In this document: positions 17,324-29,153 of the stretch, one piece after another
How the letters are laid out: each line of letters opens with the position of its first letter
How positions within the stretch are numbered: the stretch's first letter is position 1
Assembly (NCBI GenBank): GCA_965232815.1
Contig: OZ247427.1
Span: forward strand, 1,426,001-1,490,000
Length of the DNA stretch: 64,000 nt
Reading direction: 5' to 3'
Source of the DNA: Bin87 sp026710825
GTDB lineage: Bacteria; Chloroflexota; Dehalococcoidia; Lucifugimonadales; UBA3495
Program-made: the position numbers and the translations under genes
Notes under the pieces: model-generated
What the model was told of the DNA's origin: nothing
Database searches by the model: none
What the model saw: the letters and a program-made list of their open reading frames with translations, nothing else

Positions 17324-18517
17324 TCAGGCGGCTATTTCCTGGGTCATGGTTTGGAGGGCTGCGATGGCGTCGGGCCTGAGGAGGGCGAGTCCGTCGGGCG
17401 GGATGTTGTTGATGGAGGCTCCGCCCGCGAAGCCGCGCGCCGCGGTTTCGGCGAAGTCGTTGGCGCGCTCGCTGTGGGAGCCGGCGAGTTGCCAGAAATG
17501 CCAGGAGCCGAACCACAGGAAACAGGCGTGGACGTATGCCCAGAGCGGGAGCGCGCGGCCGGACCAGGGCGAGGTGGCTGATATGTTGCGGGCGTCGCGA
17601 TAGGACGAGAACAGGCTGTCGGCGATTTCCATCTTGGAGATGAGGGAATGGATGGACTCGTGGAGCAGAGCTTCCGCCACCTGGCCGGGGGCCCACCGGA
17701 GCGAATGGAGATTTGAGAATCCCGCCGAGCCGCGCAGGTGGGGGTGCGAACCGGACAAGGTCATGTTGGGATCGGCCGGGACGCGGGCCAGCGACACGAC
17801 GCGGAGGCAGGCATCAAGCATCGCGCCGGTGGGTTCGGAAACCGATTCGATGAACTGCATGGCCGCCGAAACCTTGTCGGTGGCTTCCTCGAACTCTGCG
17901 TCAGGGTGAGACTCGACCGCCCATGGGGTGTAGCCGAAAATCGTTGAGTGGGTCGGGCTGTAACCGTCAATTACGGTGCCTCTTGCCGTGGGCGCGAGGA
18001 CCATGCCATCGACCCGGCGGTACGGGGAAGGCACCGTGGGTCCGGCGCCGGTGGAGTCGCGGACGACGCAAACGTCGCCGAGGGCGCTCCAGCGGCCGTT
18101 GGGGGCTGCGCCGGCCGTGGGGTGTCCGGAGATGTACAGCTCAACGGAGCAGAAGCCCTCCAGGATTTCGGCGACATCGGTGGCCGGAGTGTGGTGGGGA
18201 GCAGCCAGGAGCCGAAACACCTCGGGGGCCAGCTCGATGCGCCGCCACGTGTCCACCGGCAAATTGGAAAGCATGGCATTCAGGGAATCGCTGTATTCGC
18301 CGAGCGCGGCGATACGGCCTCTTACGAACGCGGAATGAATGGAATTGATCCGGGCGAAGAGATCGGTGTGGTCATCTCGCCACCGCAGAATTTCCGGGAG
18401 CGCCGAGATGGGACTGGCAGCCCGAGTATCAGGGTTAACGTTCCCGAATAGCCTGGGATCCAACCGGTCGAACGCCAGGTCAGGTCGTCCGGTCCGATCA
18501 CCATCTGATTGTGTCAA
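17324..18517 (-). CDS. HExxH protein resembling aKG-HExxH-type peptide beta-hydroxylases
   Basis: 397 residues from a TTG at 18517 with AGGAG 8 bases upstream. The key segment, near residue 280, is LLHESIHSLISKMEIADSLF, a metal-binding HExxH motif. About 35 residues later come SPWSGR and a VHACFLWFG...FWQLAG stretch, the pattern of the HEXXH putative peptide-modification family (TIGR04267-type), members of which hydroxylate RiPP precursor peptides. The N-terminal 250 residues are not recognisable. No precursor peptide, radical SAM enzyme or cyclase is visible nearby, so the natural substrate is open. A simple zinc peptidase is the alternative. Confidence 0.6.
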   Translation of the reverse strand: MTQSDGDRTGRPDLAFDRLDPRLFGNVNPDTRAASPISALPEILRWRDDHTDLFARINSIHSAFVRGRIAALGEYSDSLNAMLSNLPVDTWRRIELAPEVFRLLAAPHHTPATDVAEILEGFCSVELYISGHPTAGAAPNGRWSALGDVCVVRDSTGAGPTVPSPYRRVDGMVLAPTARGTVIDGYSPTHSTIFGYTPWAVESHPDAEFEEATDKVSAAMQFIESVSEPTGAMLDACLRVVSLARVPADPNMTLSGSHPHLRGSAGFSNLHSLRWAPGQVAEALLHESIHSLISKMEIADSLFSSYRDARNISATSPWSGRALPLWAYVHACFLWFGSWHFWQLAGSHSERANDFAETAARGFAGGASINNIPPDGLALLRPDAIAALQTMTQEIAA

Positions 18518-18983
18518 GAGGAAAACTCCTGTCGCTTTGCCGGCGCAACAATGTAACGGTGTGTGTGGGCGGTCATTGGGGCAACCGCACCATGAGGCTG
18601 AGCGATTTTGACGGTAACGGGACCCAGAGTGAAGCGTTATGTTCAGGGGACAGACTGTAACATGAACCGCGCTATCATCCTAGGATTCACTTCCAATTGC
18701 AACAGCCAAGAGTTTGTCAGATGAACAATCCGCCCTATACGGATTACACCCAGACTGCACGGTATGAAGCGCCGGATGCAAACCTGAAACGGGCCAATGC
18801 TTCGGGAGGCGCAGGTCGGGGGATTCGGGATGAGTGGAGGTCGCAGTGTCGCCTGCTATAATCGGCGGGCATTCCACAACCGTTGTCCCATTGCTTCCGT
18901 GAGCCTGTGAATCACCCGACCGCTGCATCATTTTGCCGGCCGCGAGAGTCGGCGCGGTTCGTCCTGCGGCGCGACGGGGGCTG
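18518..18983. other. Intergenic region between divergent genes
   Basis: 466 bases separating the HExxH gene (minus strand) from the MFS gene (plus strand). It probably holds both promoters. A 46-codon open frame runs from 18721 to 18861 on the plus strand but has no ribosome site or family resemblance. I see nothing else convincing. Confidence 0.5.
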
Positions 18984-20309
18984 ATGCGCGGGCTGCAGGC
19001 CCGGGTCGCCCGGGCGTCGCCCCTGTACTACGGCTGGGTCATCCTGGGCCTGTCGGGGGTTGCCTCGTATTCGGCGCGGCCGCTGATGTCGGTGGCGGTG
19101 CTGACGGTATTCGTGGTGCCGATGTCGGAGCAGTTCGGCTGGACGCGGGCGGAGGTGGCGGGCGCGGTGAGCCTGGGGGGAGTGTTTGCGGCGGTGATTT
19201 CGCCGATGGTGGGGCCGGTGCTGGACCGATACGGGTCGGGGATGGTCGTTGGCATATCATCAGGCATCGCGGGGCTGTGCGCGGTGGCGCTGGGAGCGGT
19301 GAGCCAGATCTGGATGTTCTACCTGGTGTACGTGCCGGGACGAACGATGTTTTCCAGCCCGCTGGAGTTGGGGACGTCGGTGGCGGTGAGCAACTGGTTC
19401 GTGCGGCGGCGTCCGTTCGCGCTGGCACTGAACCACGTTTCGCAGGGTTCGGGCCTGTCGATCATGCCGCTGGTGGCGCAGGCGATCATCGGGGCATGGG
19501 GCTGGGACGTGGCGTGGTACACGCTGGGCATCTGGACGGTCGCGGTGGGAGTGATTCCGGCCATGCTGCTGATGGCGCGGCGTCCCGAGGATTTGGGACT
19601 GGAGCCGGATGGAGGAGCGGGTTCAGGGCGTCGGGGATCGGCGTCGGGTCGGCGTCCGCAGAGCGCCACCGAGGAGATCAACTTCACGCTGCGGCAGGCG
19701 ATGGGGACGCGGTCGTTCTGGCTGATGATGGTGTTCGCCTTCGCGGGGTTCATCGTGCAGGCGGGGGTGTCGCTGCACCAGGTGCCGCACTTCGTGGACC
19801 AGGGGGTTCCGCCGTCGGTGGCGGTGTGGACGGCCAGCACGTTCGCGATATCGCAGGTGCCGGCGAGCGTGTTCTTTTCGGCGATGGCGCAGAAGACGCA
19901 GGCGCGGTTCGTGATGACGGCGTCGGGCCTGGTGGTCGCCACAGGGGCCATCACCACGGCCTACGCCAGCGAGATCGCCGTGGGTGTCCTGGGGGCGTTC
20001 TTCCTGGGGTTCGGCGTCGGCGGCTTGCACATCATGGCTCGGCTGGCGGGAGCTGACTACTTCGGGCGGCTGCACCTGGGGGCGATACGGGCGTGGGGTC
20101 TGGCGGCGCAGGTGGGCGGGCAGGCGCTGGGGCCGACGGCGGCCGGGCTGGCGGTGGACCGGTATGGCACCTACCAGGGTGCGTTCCTGGCGTTTGGAGT
20201 CAACTTGGCGGTGGTGTCGCTGCTGATGCTGACGGCGACGCGGCCGGGGCGGGATGCGGCCGGTGGTGGGGCGGGGATTGAGGGTGCGACGGGTTCAGGG
20301 GAGGGTTAG
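18984..20309 (+). CDS. Major facilitator superfamily transporter
   Basis: 441 residues from the ATG at 18984, after GGGGG (a longer TTG frame opens at 18933). Twelve hydrophobic helices are readable. The inter-helix loop GPVLDRYGSGMVVGISSG matches the MFS signature between helices 2 and 3, and the central cytoplasmic loop carries GAGSGRRGSASGRRPQSA before the second half begins. The layout is close to the oxalate/formate or monocarboxylate antiporter group. Substrate not identifiable. It overlaps the convergent TOPRIM gene by 4 bases. Confidence 0.85.
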   Translation: MRGLQARVARASPLYYGWVILGLSGVASYSARPLMSVAVLTVFVVPMSEQFGWTRAEVAGAVSLGGVFAAVISPMVGPVLDRYGSGMVVGISSGIAGLCAVALGAVSQIWMFYLVYVPGRTMFSSPLELGTSVAVSNWFVRRRPFALALNHVSQGSGLSIMPLVAQAIIGAWGWDVAWYTLGIWTVAVGVIPAMLLMARRPEDLGLEPDGGAGSGRRGSASGRRPQSATEEINFTLRQAMGTRSFWLMMVFAFAGFIVQAGVSLHQVPHFVDQGVPPSVAVWTASTFAISQVPASVFFSAMAQKTQARFVMTASGLVVATGAITTAYASEIAVGVLGAFFLGFGVGGLHIMARLAGADYFGRLHLGAIRAWGLAAQVGGQALGPTAAGLAVDRYGTYQGAFLAFGVNLAVVSLLMLTATRPGRDAAGGGAGIEGATGSGEG

Positions 20310-20950
20310 GCGAAGAGGCGGGAGAGCCAGCGGAGGAAGGTTTGGGAGAGGGGGTTGTTGACGGCGAGGTCGCGGGTTCGGATGGCGAGGCCCATTTGTC
20401 TTGGGTCTTCGCGGGTGGCGAGCCAGGCGTGGATCTGGGCGCGGATGGTTTTGCTCTCAGCGAATTTGCGCTCATTGGCGGGTATGTTGTCGATGTATTC
20501 TTGGGAGAGTGGCCAGACTCGATCTGTGGCGGGAATCATATGGGACACAAAACCTTCCAATTCACCCGGCGAAACATTGTCAGGCATTACCCAGATGCCG
20601 ATACGCGGACTCCCAGTATTGGGATTTTCAGGGATGATGGTACCTTCAGGGTCGGGTGCTGTAGGAATCGGAGATACGGCCTGTTCTGACTCGCGGATTC
20701 GAGCGCAAACTCTGTTCCAAGTGTTTAGGGCGTTGCCGTCAGCATCCACCACCACGCCGATTGCGGGCCGGCCGAGTTCGTCTATATGGTCGCGGATGCT
20801 GGGCAGGACGTTCTCAATGCCTTCGTAGTCTTTGATGGCGAATTCCAAGGATCGATCCCAACGCTCCGACAAATGCCTGATGACGTGCTTGTCATCCTCT
20901 CCTTCTACCAATAGCAGGGGATCGAAGGGACGAGGGCGGAGGTTAATCAT
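20306..20950 (-). CDS. DUF3226-like TOPRIM-domain protein
   Basis: 214 residues. The N terminus DPLLLVEGEDDKHVI carries the glutamate of a TOPRIM domain, and GVVVDADGNALNTW near residue 65 carries the DxD pair; together these form the Mg2+ centre used by OLD-type nucleases. The C terminus ends WLSRLFA. It is the second gene after an AAA/ABC ATPase, 3 bases downstream, so the pair makes a split ATPase-TOPRIM system. DUF3226 proteins resemble the nuclease half of OLD and PARIS AriB-type proteins. Confidence 0.72.
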   Translation of the reverse strand: MINLRPRPFDPLLLVEGEDDKHVIRHLSERWDRSLEFAIKDYEGIENVLPSIRDHIDELGRPAIGVVVDADGNALNTWNRVCARIRESEQAVSPIPTAPDPEGTIIPENPNTGSPRIGIWVMPDNVSPGELEGFVSHMIPATDRVWPLSQEYIDNIPANERKFAESKTIRAQIHAWLATREDPRQMGLAIRTRDLAVNNPLSQTFLRWLSRLFA

Positions 20951-20953
20951 TGA

Positions 20954-22036
20954 TCAGCGCACCTCGATCCCGTGTTTCGCAATGTTCTCCAACCGGGACT
21001 CATCGTAGGTGATGGCGCGGAGCCCAATGGGGACGCGCTGGATACGAACCAACACTCCCTCCACGTCTTCCAGTTCGTTGGCGGCTTGGGCAAAGCCGGT
21101 TACGCAGTCCCAGCTGTGGGTGGTGGCGATGACCTGGACGTTGTTGCGCTGGGCGGTCTGGAGGACCATTTTCCAGAACTTGGGCTGGATGGAGTGGTGG
21201 ATGCCGTTTTCTGCTTCGTCGATGAGCAGGAAACCGCCGCTGCTTTTGGCGAGGGCGAGTGCTACTGCGTAGGTACGCAATGCACCATCGCCTAGGCTGC
21301 GTAATGGCAATGGGTGATCGTGGCCTGTAACTTTTGCCATGATCCGGCGGCGGTAATTGGGTTCGATCCCTGCACCGGGATCGATGACGGCAACGCGCTC
21401 CACTACCATGTCGGCAATTAAATTCATCGCCTCTACTGCGCGGTCTTCTTCAGGGCTGAGGGCAATGTCGTTCCAATAGTGTTCAATCTCTTCATCTGTG
21501 GCAACGTCGGGGCCCAAGGCATTGCACGTTAATGCTCTGGGATCAAGAGGATCCGATGCGAGGGAAGCTTGGGACGTTTTGCCCTGATCATCAAGTCGAG
21601 CAACGAGTATCTCAATCAAATGGTCTCCGCCGGGAGATTTGGCCAATCGACTGAGTTCTTCCTGAACTGGCGTGAATGCAAGCAATTCGAGCGTATCACT
21701 GACACTCGCCGGGGATGTTGAAATTCTTATGGCCTCCATTATTCGCCGTTTTTCGAACAGGGAACCCCAATCTGGTTCAACTCGTTCACCATCAGGTAGG
21801 CTCAAATTAACTTTGACGGCACCTCTGCTATGTAGAACGTCTTCGACGATGCTTCGGTTCCCGCTCGCCGCCCAAATCCGCACTGCATCCAGCACCGTTG
21901 TTTTGCCTACGCCGTTTTTGCCGGCGAGGAGGGTTACGCGGCCGAGGCGGGGGATGGTTAGTTCGTCGATGCCGCGGAAGTTTTTGATTACCAGGCTGGG
22001 CAGGTGCAGGGACTGGTCGGGTTGTGCGTCAGGCAT
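20954..22036 (-). CDS. OLD/AriA-like ABC-type ATPase
   Basis: 360 residues. A Walker A GKNGVGKTT near 37-45 and an N-terminal FRGIDELTIPRLGRVTLLAG are typical of AAA_15/AAA_21 ATPases related to RecF/SMC heads. A signature-like RSLGDGALRTYAVAL is followed by a Walker B with GGFLLIDEAENGIHHS and a switch THSWDC. It lacks its own nuclease domain, which is supplied by the next gene (20306-20950). Such pairs act in anti-phage defence (PARIS) or in DNA processing. The upstream gap carries family C and hairpin repeats. Confidence 0.78.
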   Translation of the reverse strand: MPDAQPDQSLHLPSLVIKNFRGIDELTIPRLGRVTLLAGKNGVGKTTVLDAVRIWAASGNRSIVEDVLHSRGAVKVNLSLPDGERVEPDWGSLFEKRRIMEAIRISTSPASVSDTLELLAFTPVQEELSRLAKSPGGDHLIEILVARLDDQGKTSQASLASDPLDPRALTCNALGPDVATDEEIEHYWNDIALSPEEDRAVEAMNLIADMVVERVAVIDPGAGIEPNYRRRIMAKVTGHDHPLPLRSLGDGALRTYAVALALAKSSGGFLLIDEAENGIHHSIQPKFWKMVLQTAQRNNVQVIATTHSWDCVTGFAQAANELEDVEGVLVRIQRVPIGLRAITYDESRLENIAKHGIEVR

Positions 22037-22047
22037 GGGTACCGTCC

Positions 22048-22072
22048 TTCGACAGGCTCAGGACGAGCGGGT
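22048..22072 (+). repeat. Dispersed repeat family C, copy 2
   Basis: TTCGACAGGCTCAGGACGAG then CGGGTG, between uvrA and the ATPase gene. Confidence 0.5.
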
Positions 22073-22208
22073 GGGTTTGATGGTTTGTTCGGTTGGCGTT
22101 GGTGACTGGATCCTGTGCACAATCGGCAGATCCTTCCGTCGTGCCTGGGAAAACAGGAACCCAGAAAATCACCGTGACCAGTATGTTGTCTGCATTTGCG
22201 TTTGCTGG

Positions 22209-22228
22209 ATTCCCGCGAAAGCGGGAAT
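22209..22228. repeat. 8-bp hairpin with GAAA loop
   Basis: ATTCCCGC-GAAA-GCGGGAAT, a perfect stem closed by a GNRA tetraloop, just downstream of the uvrA stop. A known intergenic palindrome type; no poly-U follows on either strand. Confidence 0.6.
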
Positions 22229-22249
22229 GACGGCAATTTTCAACACGCC

Positions 22250-25309
<3,060 letters not shown>

Positions 25310-25320
25310 GGAGTGCCTTC

Positions 25321-25728
25321 TTACATTAGGATGGTGAAACCGGCCTGGGTGAAATCTCTGTCCGCAGTGAGTGCGTGGGTAATACCTCGCTCTCTCATCA
25401 AGACAAAACTGGAGCAGTCGGTGAGGCCCCAGCGCTGGTCGGGGCGTGAACGGTAGAGATTGAAAGCATTTCGAAATTGGAGTTCGGTCTGACCGATAAT
25501 TTCCACATTTGGGTGGCTACGCATTCGGAGGACTTCATTCACAGTCTGGGTGCGATGGTATTCGCCGAAGCGACTGACCGCATTCAGCAGTTCGGTGATC
25601 ACCATTTCGGTAGTCACGATGATCGCATTGTCGTATTCGTGAGAGAGAAGTAAAGCGACGTCATGCCAGGGGTCGTCGGTGAGTATCAGGGCCAACCAGT
25701 AAGCGGTATCTGCAAAGAGGGTTCTCAT
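25321..25728 (-). CDS. PIN-domain protein (VapC-like toxin)
   Basis: 135 residues starting MRTLFADTAYWLALI, with Asp7 in the position of the first PIN metal ligand, TEMVITELLNA (Glu), TDCSSFVLMRERGI and LTADRDF (Asp) near the end. It starts inside the stop of a 140-residue partner gene (4-base overlap), so the unit reads like a toxin-antitoxin pair, with the upstream gene as probable antitoxin. It lies between uvrA and the biotin-carrier gene. The target RNA is unknown. Confidence 0.75.
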   Translation of the reverse strand: MRTLFADTAYWLALILTDDPWHDVALLLSHEYDNAIIVTTEMVITELLNAVSRFGEYHRTQTVNEVLRMRSHPNVEIIGQTELQFRNAFNLYRSRPDQRWGLTDCSSFVLMRERGITHALTADRDFTQAGFTILM

Positions 25729-26147
25729 TCCTGATCGCGTTTAGGAGCCCCGTAGAGATAATGGTCGAGGTTCTTGATGAAATCGGGGGGAACTTGATCA
25801 CGCTCCTTTTTGGGAATCCGCTCGCTGGCCGCGACCCAATATTCCCAAAAGGGACGCTGATCTGGATCCCGAGGTGGCAGGACGCGCTCGGTGTTGGGGA
25901 GGTCTACGCTGGTGATGCGTTTGAGTCGTCCGTCGGCGTATTCGCCGGCGCCGGCGAATTTGATCGGGTAGCGGCCGCGGTTGTGCATGCTCTGCAGGTG
26001 GTTCCACTGCGTGGGGGTGAAGTCGGCGTGGATGGTGGAGCCGTCTTCGAGGAGCAGCTTGTACGTGCCGCTGTAGTCGAGGTTCAGTTCCATCGACTGG
26101 ACCTTGGCGACGACTTCGACGGGGTGATGTCCGGTCTTTCCCGGCAT
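25725..26147 (-). CDS. Unrecognised partner of the PIN protein (possible antitoxin)
   Basis: 140 residues from the ATG at 26147, which has GAAGGA upstream; a longer frame reaches 26300 but reads as overlap. Beta-rich N terminus (SGTYKLLLEDGSTIHADFT), then WNHLQSMHNRGRYPIKFAG and a helical charged tail (AASERIPKKERDQVPPDF). I do not recognise the family. The 4-base overlap with the PIN gene and its small size suggest an antitoxin, but this is an inference from position alone. Confidence 0.55.
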   Translation of the reverse strand: MPGKTGHHPVEVVAKVQSMELNLDYSGTYKLLLEDGSTIHADFTPTQWNHLQSMHNRGRYPIKFAGAGEYADGRLKRITSVDLPNTERVLPPRDPDQRPFWEYWVAASERIPKKERDQVPPDFIKNLDHYLYGAPKRDQE

Positions 26148-26173
26148 GGCGGGCCGTCCTTCTGGCCGAAAGA

Positions 26174-26608
26174 TTACTCCAATTCTACCAGCGGGTCGTT
26201 GGCGTTGACAGAATCGAGAGGCTGGACGAAGACGGTCTTGACGACGCCGTCGCGGTGGGCGAGGATGCTCTGCTCCATTTTCATGGCTTCGACGACGCAT
26301 ACCTCGTCGCCGGTTGATACGGCGTCGCCGGGGCGCACGAGGATGGACATGACCCGGCCCGGCATGGGCGAGCGCAGGATGTCATCGTCAACGGGGGCCG
26401 CTGAGCCGGACTGCGGAGAGGCCGGGGCATCGGGAACCACCAAACCGCCGGCGGGCCGACCCCGGCGCGGCGGAGTTGGGGCAGCGTCGCTCTCAACCTC
26501 CACCTCGAAGGTCTCCCCGTCAACGGTGACCTGAACGGGAGATTGGGTCAGGTCGCCGACCTCGACGGTGAACCACTGTTCGCCGATGCGTACTCTGATG
26601 GTGGTCAA
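26174..26608 (-). CDS. Biotin/lipoyl attachment carrier protein (BCCP-like)
   Basis: 144 residues from a TTG at 26608, one base after the accC stop. N-terminal beta strand (IRVRIGEQWFTVEV), a Pro/Arg-rich linker (about 43-75), and a C-terminal biotinyl domain with the VEAMKMEQS motif; Lys110 is the expected biotinylation site. Its place directly behind a biotin carboxylase means the two form the carrier and carboxylase parts of an acyl-CoA or pyruvate carboxylase. No carboxyltransferase subunit is in the window. The start codon choice is moderate. Confidence 0.8.
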   Translation of the reverse strand: MTTIRVRIGEQWFTVEVGDLTQSPVQVTVDGETFEVEVESDAAPTPPRRGRPAGGLVVPDAPASPQSGSAAPVDDDILRSPMPGRVMSILVRPGDAVSTGDEVCVVEAMKMEQSILAHRDGVVKTVFVQPLDSVNANDPLVELE

Positions 26609-26609
26609 T

Positions 26610-28175
26610 TTACCAAGACGCGCTCCCCAGCCTGGAACGGAACAGATCGCGACGGCCCTGCATGCGCCATCGGGAGGCGGAGTCGCGAGGGCCGCCCTGC
26701 CGGTTGGCCTGCTCGGCCGCGACGGCGGCGGCTCCGATGGCGGCGGCCAACGCGCGGGGGTCGAGACCCGCGTGGTGTCCATTGCCGGTGGTTCCGTTGG
26801 GGTGCATAGTGGTCGATTTGCCCCTGGCTTGCAGTCGTCGCTCGAGGATGCCGTTCAGGCTGCCGGTGTGGTATTGGCCCGAGGTGAATTCGGGGCTAAC
26901 CAGCACGTCGCGCAGCAGGGGGATGTTAGTGGTTATGCCGGCCAGATGGAAGTCGGCGAGGGCCTGATCCAGCGTGGCGATGGCGTCGTCCCGGTCATGG
27001 CCCCAGGCCATAACCTTGGCGAGCAACGGTTCGTAGTGTAGCGAAACCTCATAGCCGACGCAAAGCGCGGTATCGACGCGGACGTGTTCGCCCTCGGGGA
27101 GGCGCAGGTCGGTGACGGTCCCGACGTTGGGCAGGAGAGTGTCCGGGTCCTCGGGGTAGATACGGGCCTCGATGGAGTGGCCGTTGGGCCGCAGATCGGG
27201 TTGGCGGATGGAGAACGGGATGCCGGCGGCCGACTGGAGTTGGAGATCGACGATGTCCTGACCGGTGATTAGTTCGGTGACGCCGTGCTCCACCTGGAGG
27301 CGTGGGTTCATCTCCATGAAGTAGAAATGCCCGTCGGCGGCGACGAGGAATTCGACGGTGCCGGCGTTGGTGTAGCCGGCCTCGCGGCCCAACTGGCGGG
27401 ACAGGCGGCCCAACTGCTGGCGAACCTCGGGGGAGAGCTTTGCCGAGGCGGGGGTCTCCTCGATGAGTTTCTGGTTGCGGCGCTGGATGGAGCAGTCGCG
27501 CTCGAAGAGGTGCAGCACGTTGCCGTACTGGTCCGCGATGATCTGGACCTCGATGTGGGACGCGCCTTCGAGGTAGCGTTCGTAGAAGAGGCTGGAATCT
27601 GCGAAGGCCGCCTGGGCGATCTTGCGGGTGCGCTCGATGACGGGCTCGAGTTCGGCCATGCTGTGAACGACGTGGATGCCGATCCCGCCACCGCCGGCCG
27701 CGGCCTTGACCATCATGGGGAAGCCAAGTTCCCAGGCCCGGGTGATGGCCTCGTCGTCGGATACGGGCTCCTCGGTGCCGGGCATGACGGGCAGGCCGGA
27801 CTTGCGTGCGACGCGTCGGGCGGAGAGCTTGTCGCCCATCTGGTTGAGGACTTCCTCGCCGGGGCCGATAAACACGATGCCGGCGGACTTGCAGCGTTGG
27901 GCAAGCTCGTTGTTCTCGGACAGGAAGCCGTAGCCGGGGTGGATGGCCTCAGCGCCGGTGGCGAGGCAGGCGTCCATGACAGCATCGATGTTGAGGTAGG
28001 ACTCGACGGCGGGCGGCGGGCCGATGCAGACGGCCTGGTCGGCCATGCGGGTGTGCATGGCGTCGCGGTCGGCCTCGGAATAGACCGCGACGGTGGATAC
28101 CCCGAGCTTCTGACAGGTTCGTATGATGCGGGCGGCGATTTCGCCCCGGTTTGCGACCAATACCTTGTTGAACAT
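26610..28175 (-). CDS. accC: Biotin carboxylase (AccC/PycA type)
   Basis: 521 residues from the ATG at 28175, with GAGGTG upstream. It has the ATP-grasp architecture: MFNKVLVANRGEIAARI, the glycine-rich VKAAAGGGGIGI loop, RDCSIQRRNQKLIEE, and FMEMNPRLQVEHGVTE. A tail of about 70 residues (MHPNGTTGNG...WRMQGRR) is longer than usual and low in complexity. It carboxylates biotin on the carrier encoded downstream using bicarbonate and ATP. Confidence 0.93.
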   Translation of the reverse strand: MFNKVLVANRGEIAARIIRTCQKLGVSTVAVYSEADRDAMHTRMADQAVCIGPPPAVESYLNIDAVMDACLATGAEAIHPGYGFLSENNELAQRCKSAGIVFIGPGEEVLNQMGDKLSARRVARKSGLPVMPGTEEPVSDDEAITRAWELGFPMMVKAAAGGGGIGIHVVHSMAELEPVIERTRKIAQAAFADSSLFYERYLEGASHIEVQIIADQYGNVLHLFERDCSIQRRNQKLIEETPASAKLSPEVRQQLGRLSRQLGREAGYTNAGTVEFLVAADGHFYFMEMNPRLQVEHGVTELITGQDIVDLQLQSAAGIPFSIRQPDLRPNGHSIEARIYPEDPDTLLPNVGTVTDLRLPEGEHVRVDTALCVGYEVSLHYEPLLAKVMAWGHDRDDAIATLDQALADFHLAGITTNIPLLRDVLVSPEFTSGQYHTGSLNGILERRLQARGKSTTMHPNGTTGNGHHAGLDPRALAAAIGAAAVAAEQANRQGGPRDSASRWRMQGRRDLFRSRLGSASW

Positions 28176-28320
28176 TGTTGCACCTCGAGTTATGAAAGGG
28201 CGATGGCGAATATGTTTCGCTTCAAGCCGATGGATGGCACGCGACATATGTGTCGCAATGAGTATGGACAGACTTTTACGCCTTACCGGCTTTCAGGTCA
28301 ACATAAAAAGTTTGCGGTTT

Positions 28321-29103
28321 TCAAGCAAATTTGGTCGCATCGATGAAAGCCTGGGAACGAAGCTGGCGGTCCAGCCAGTACTGCACGGTCTCAGTGCACA
28401 GGGCGCTGACCTCTGCGTGCACGGTGGCCGGCATGTTGAGGTTGGGCAATTGGTCCACCGATCCGGTGCGGTGCAGCAGTCGGAGGACTTTCAGCGCGTC
28501 CAGGGATAGCGGACGGACGGCAACATCCTCGGGAATGCAGTCCGAGCAGAGGGCACCGCCGGCGCCGGCGGCGTAGCGATGGCGTTCCGGTTCCAGTTCT
28601 GCGCCGCATTCGACACACTGGAACAACTCGGGCATGAAGCCGGAGAGGTTCAGGATCCGGAGGTCAAAGTAGCGCAGGGGCAGGTCGGATGATAGTTCGC
28701 CATCGCCGACGGCGGGTTGACCGCCGATGACGCTCAGGGTCTGGAGGGCGAGATCGAGCACCTGGGGGTTGGTCGATGATGAGGCGCTGAAACCGTCGAC
28801 GAGTTCGGCAACGTGGAGGCCGCGCGCGACGCTGGCGTAATCGGATTTGACGTCGGGGAAGGCGTTGACCACCTCGGCTTCTGCGACGGTATCGAGGGTT
28901 CGGCCACGGGCGATGGAGAGGCGGACCAGGGTGAGCGGCTCGAAGTGTCCCATGAGTTTGCTGGTGAGCCGGCGGGCGCCGCGGGCCAGCACGTCCAGCT
29001 TGCCGTGTTCGCGGGTGTAGAGGGACGAGATGATATCAGCCTCCCCGACGGGAGACTTACGCAGGGTGAGGCCGACGGCGCGGTACGTTCGGGGCTGGGT
29101 CAT
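28321..29103 (-). CDS. recO: DNA repair protein RecO
   Basis: 260 residues. An N-terminal OB fold (YRAVGLTLRKSPVGEADI), the long helical C-terminal region, and a zinc-binding pair of CxxC motifs (FQCVECGAE and ALCSDCIPE) match RecO, which with RecR loads RecA onto SSB-coated DNA. It lies directly after recR on the same strand with a short repeat in the 50-base gap, so recR and recO are probably co-transcribed. Confidence 0.92.
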   Translation of the reverse strand: MTQPRTYRAVGLTLRKSPVGEADIISSLYTREHGKLDVLARGARRLTSKLMGHFEPLTLVRLSIARGRTLDTVAEAEVVNAFPDVKSDYASVARGLHVAELVDGFSASSSTNPQVLDLALQTLSVIGGQPAVGDGELSSDLPLRYFDLRILNLSGFMPELFQCVECGAELEPERHRYAAGAGGALCSDCIPEDVAVRPLSLDALKVLRLLHRTGSVDQLPNLNMPATVHAEVSALCTETVQYWLDRQLRSQAFIDATKFA

Positions 29104-29104
29104 G

Positions 29105-29130
29105 GTTCGACAGGCTCACCATGGGCGGGC
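29105..29130 (+). repeat. Dispersed repeat family C, copy 3
   Basis: TTCGACAGGCTCACCATGGG then CGGGC, in the recR-recO gap. Confidence 0.5.
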
Positions 29131-29153
29131 AGAAAGATCAGCGGGGAGGGAGA

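Noticed and set aside
18721..18861. A 46-codon frame near the HExxH gene, considered as a RiPP precursor
   Set aside because: No ribosome site, no leader/core pattern and no cysteine or repeated core; it lies on the opposite strand to the HExxH gene.
21330..21380. GGTTCGATCC, resembling a tRNA T-loop
   Set aside because: It lies inside the ATPase coding sequence, and no acceptor or anticodon stem surrounds it.
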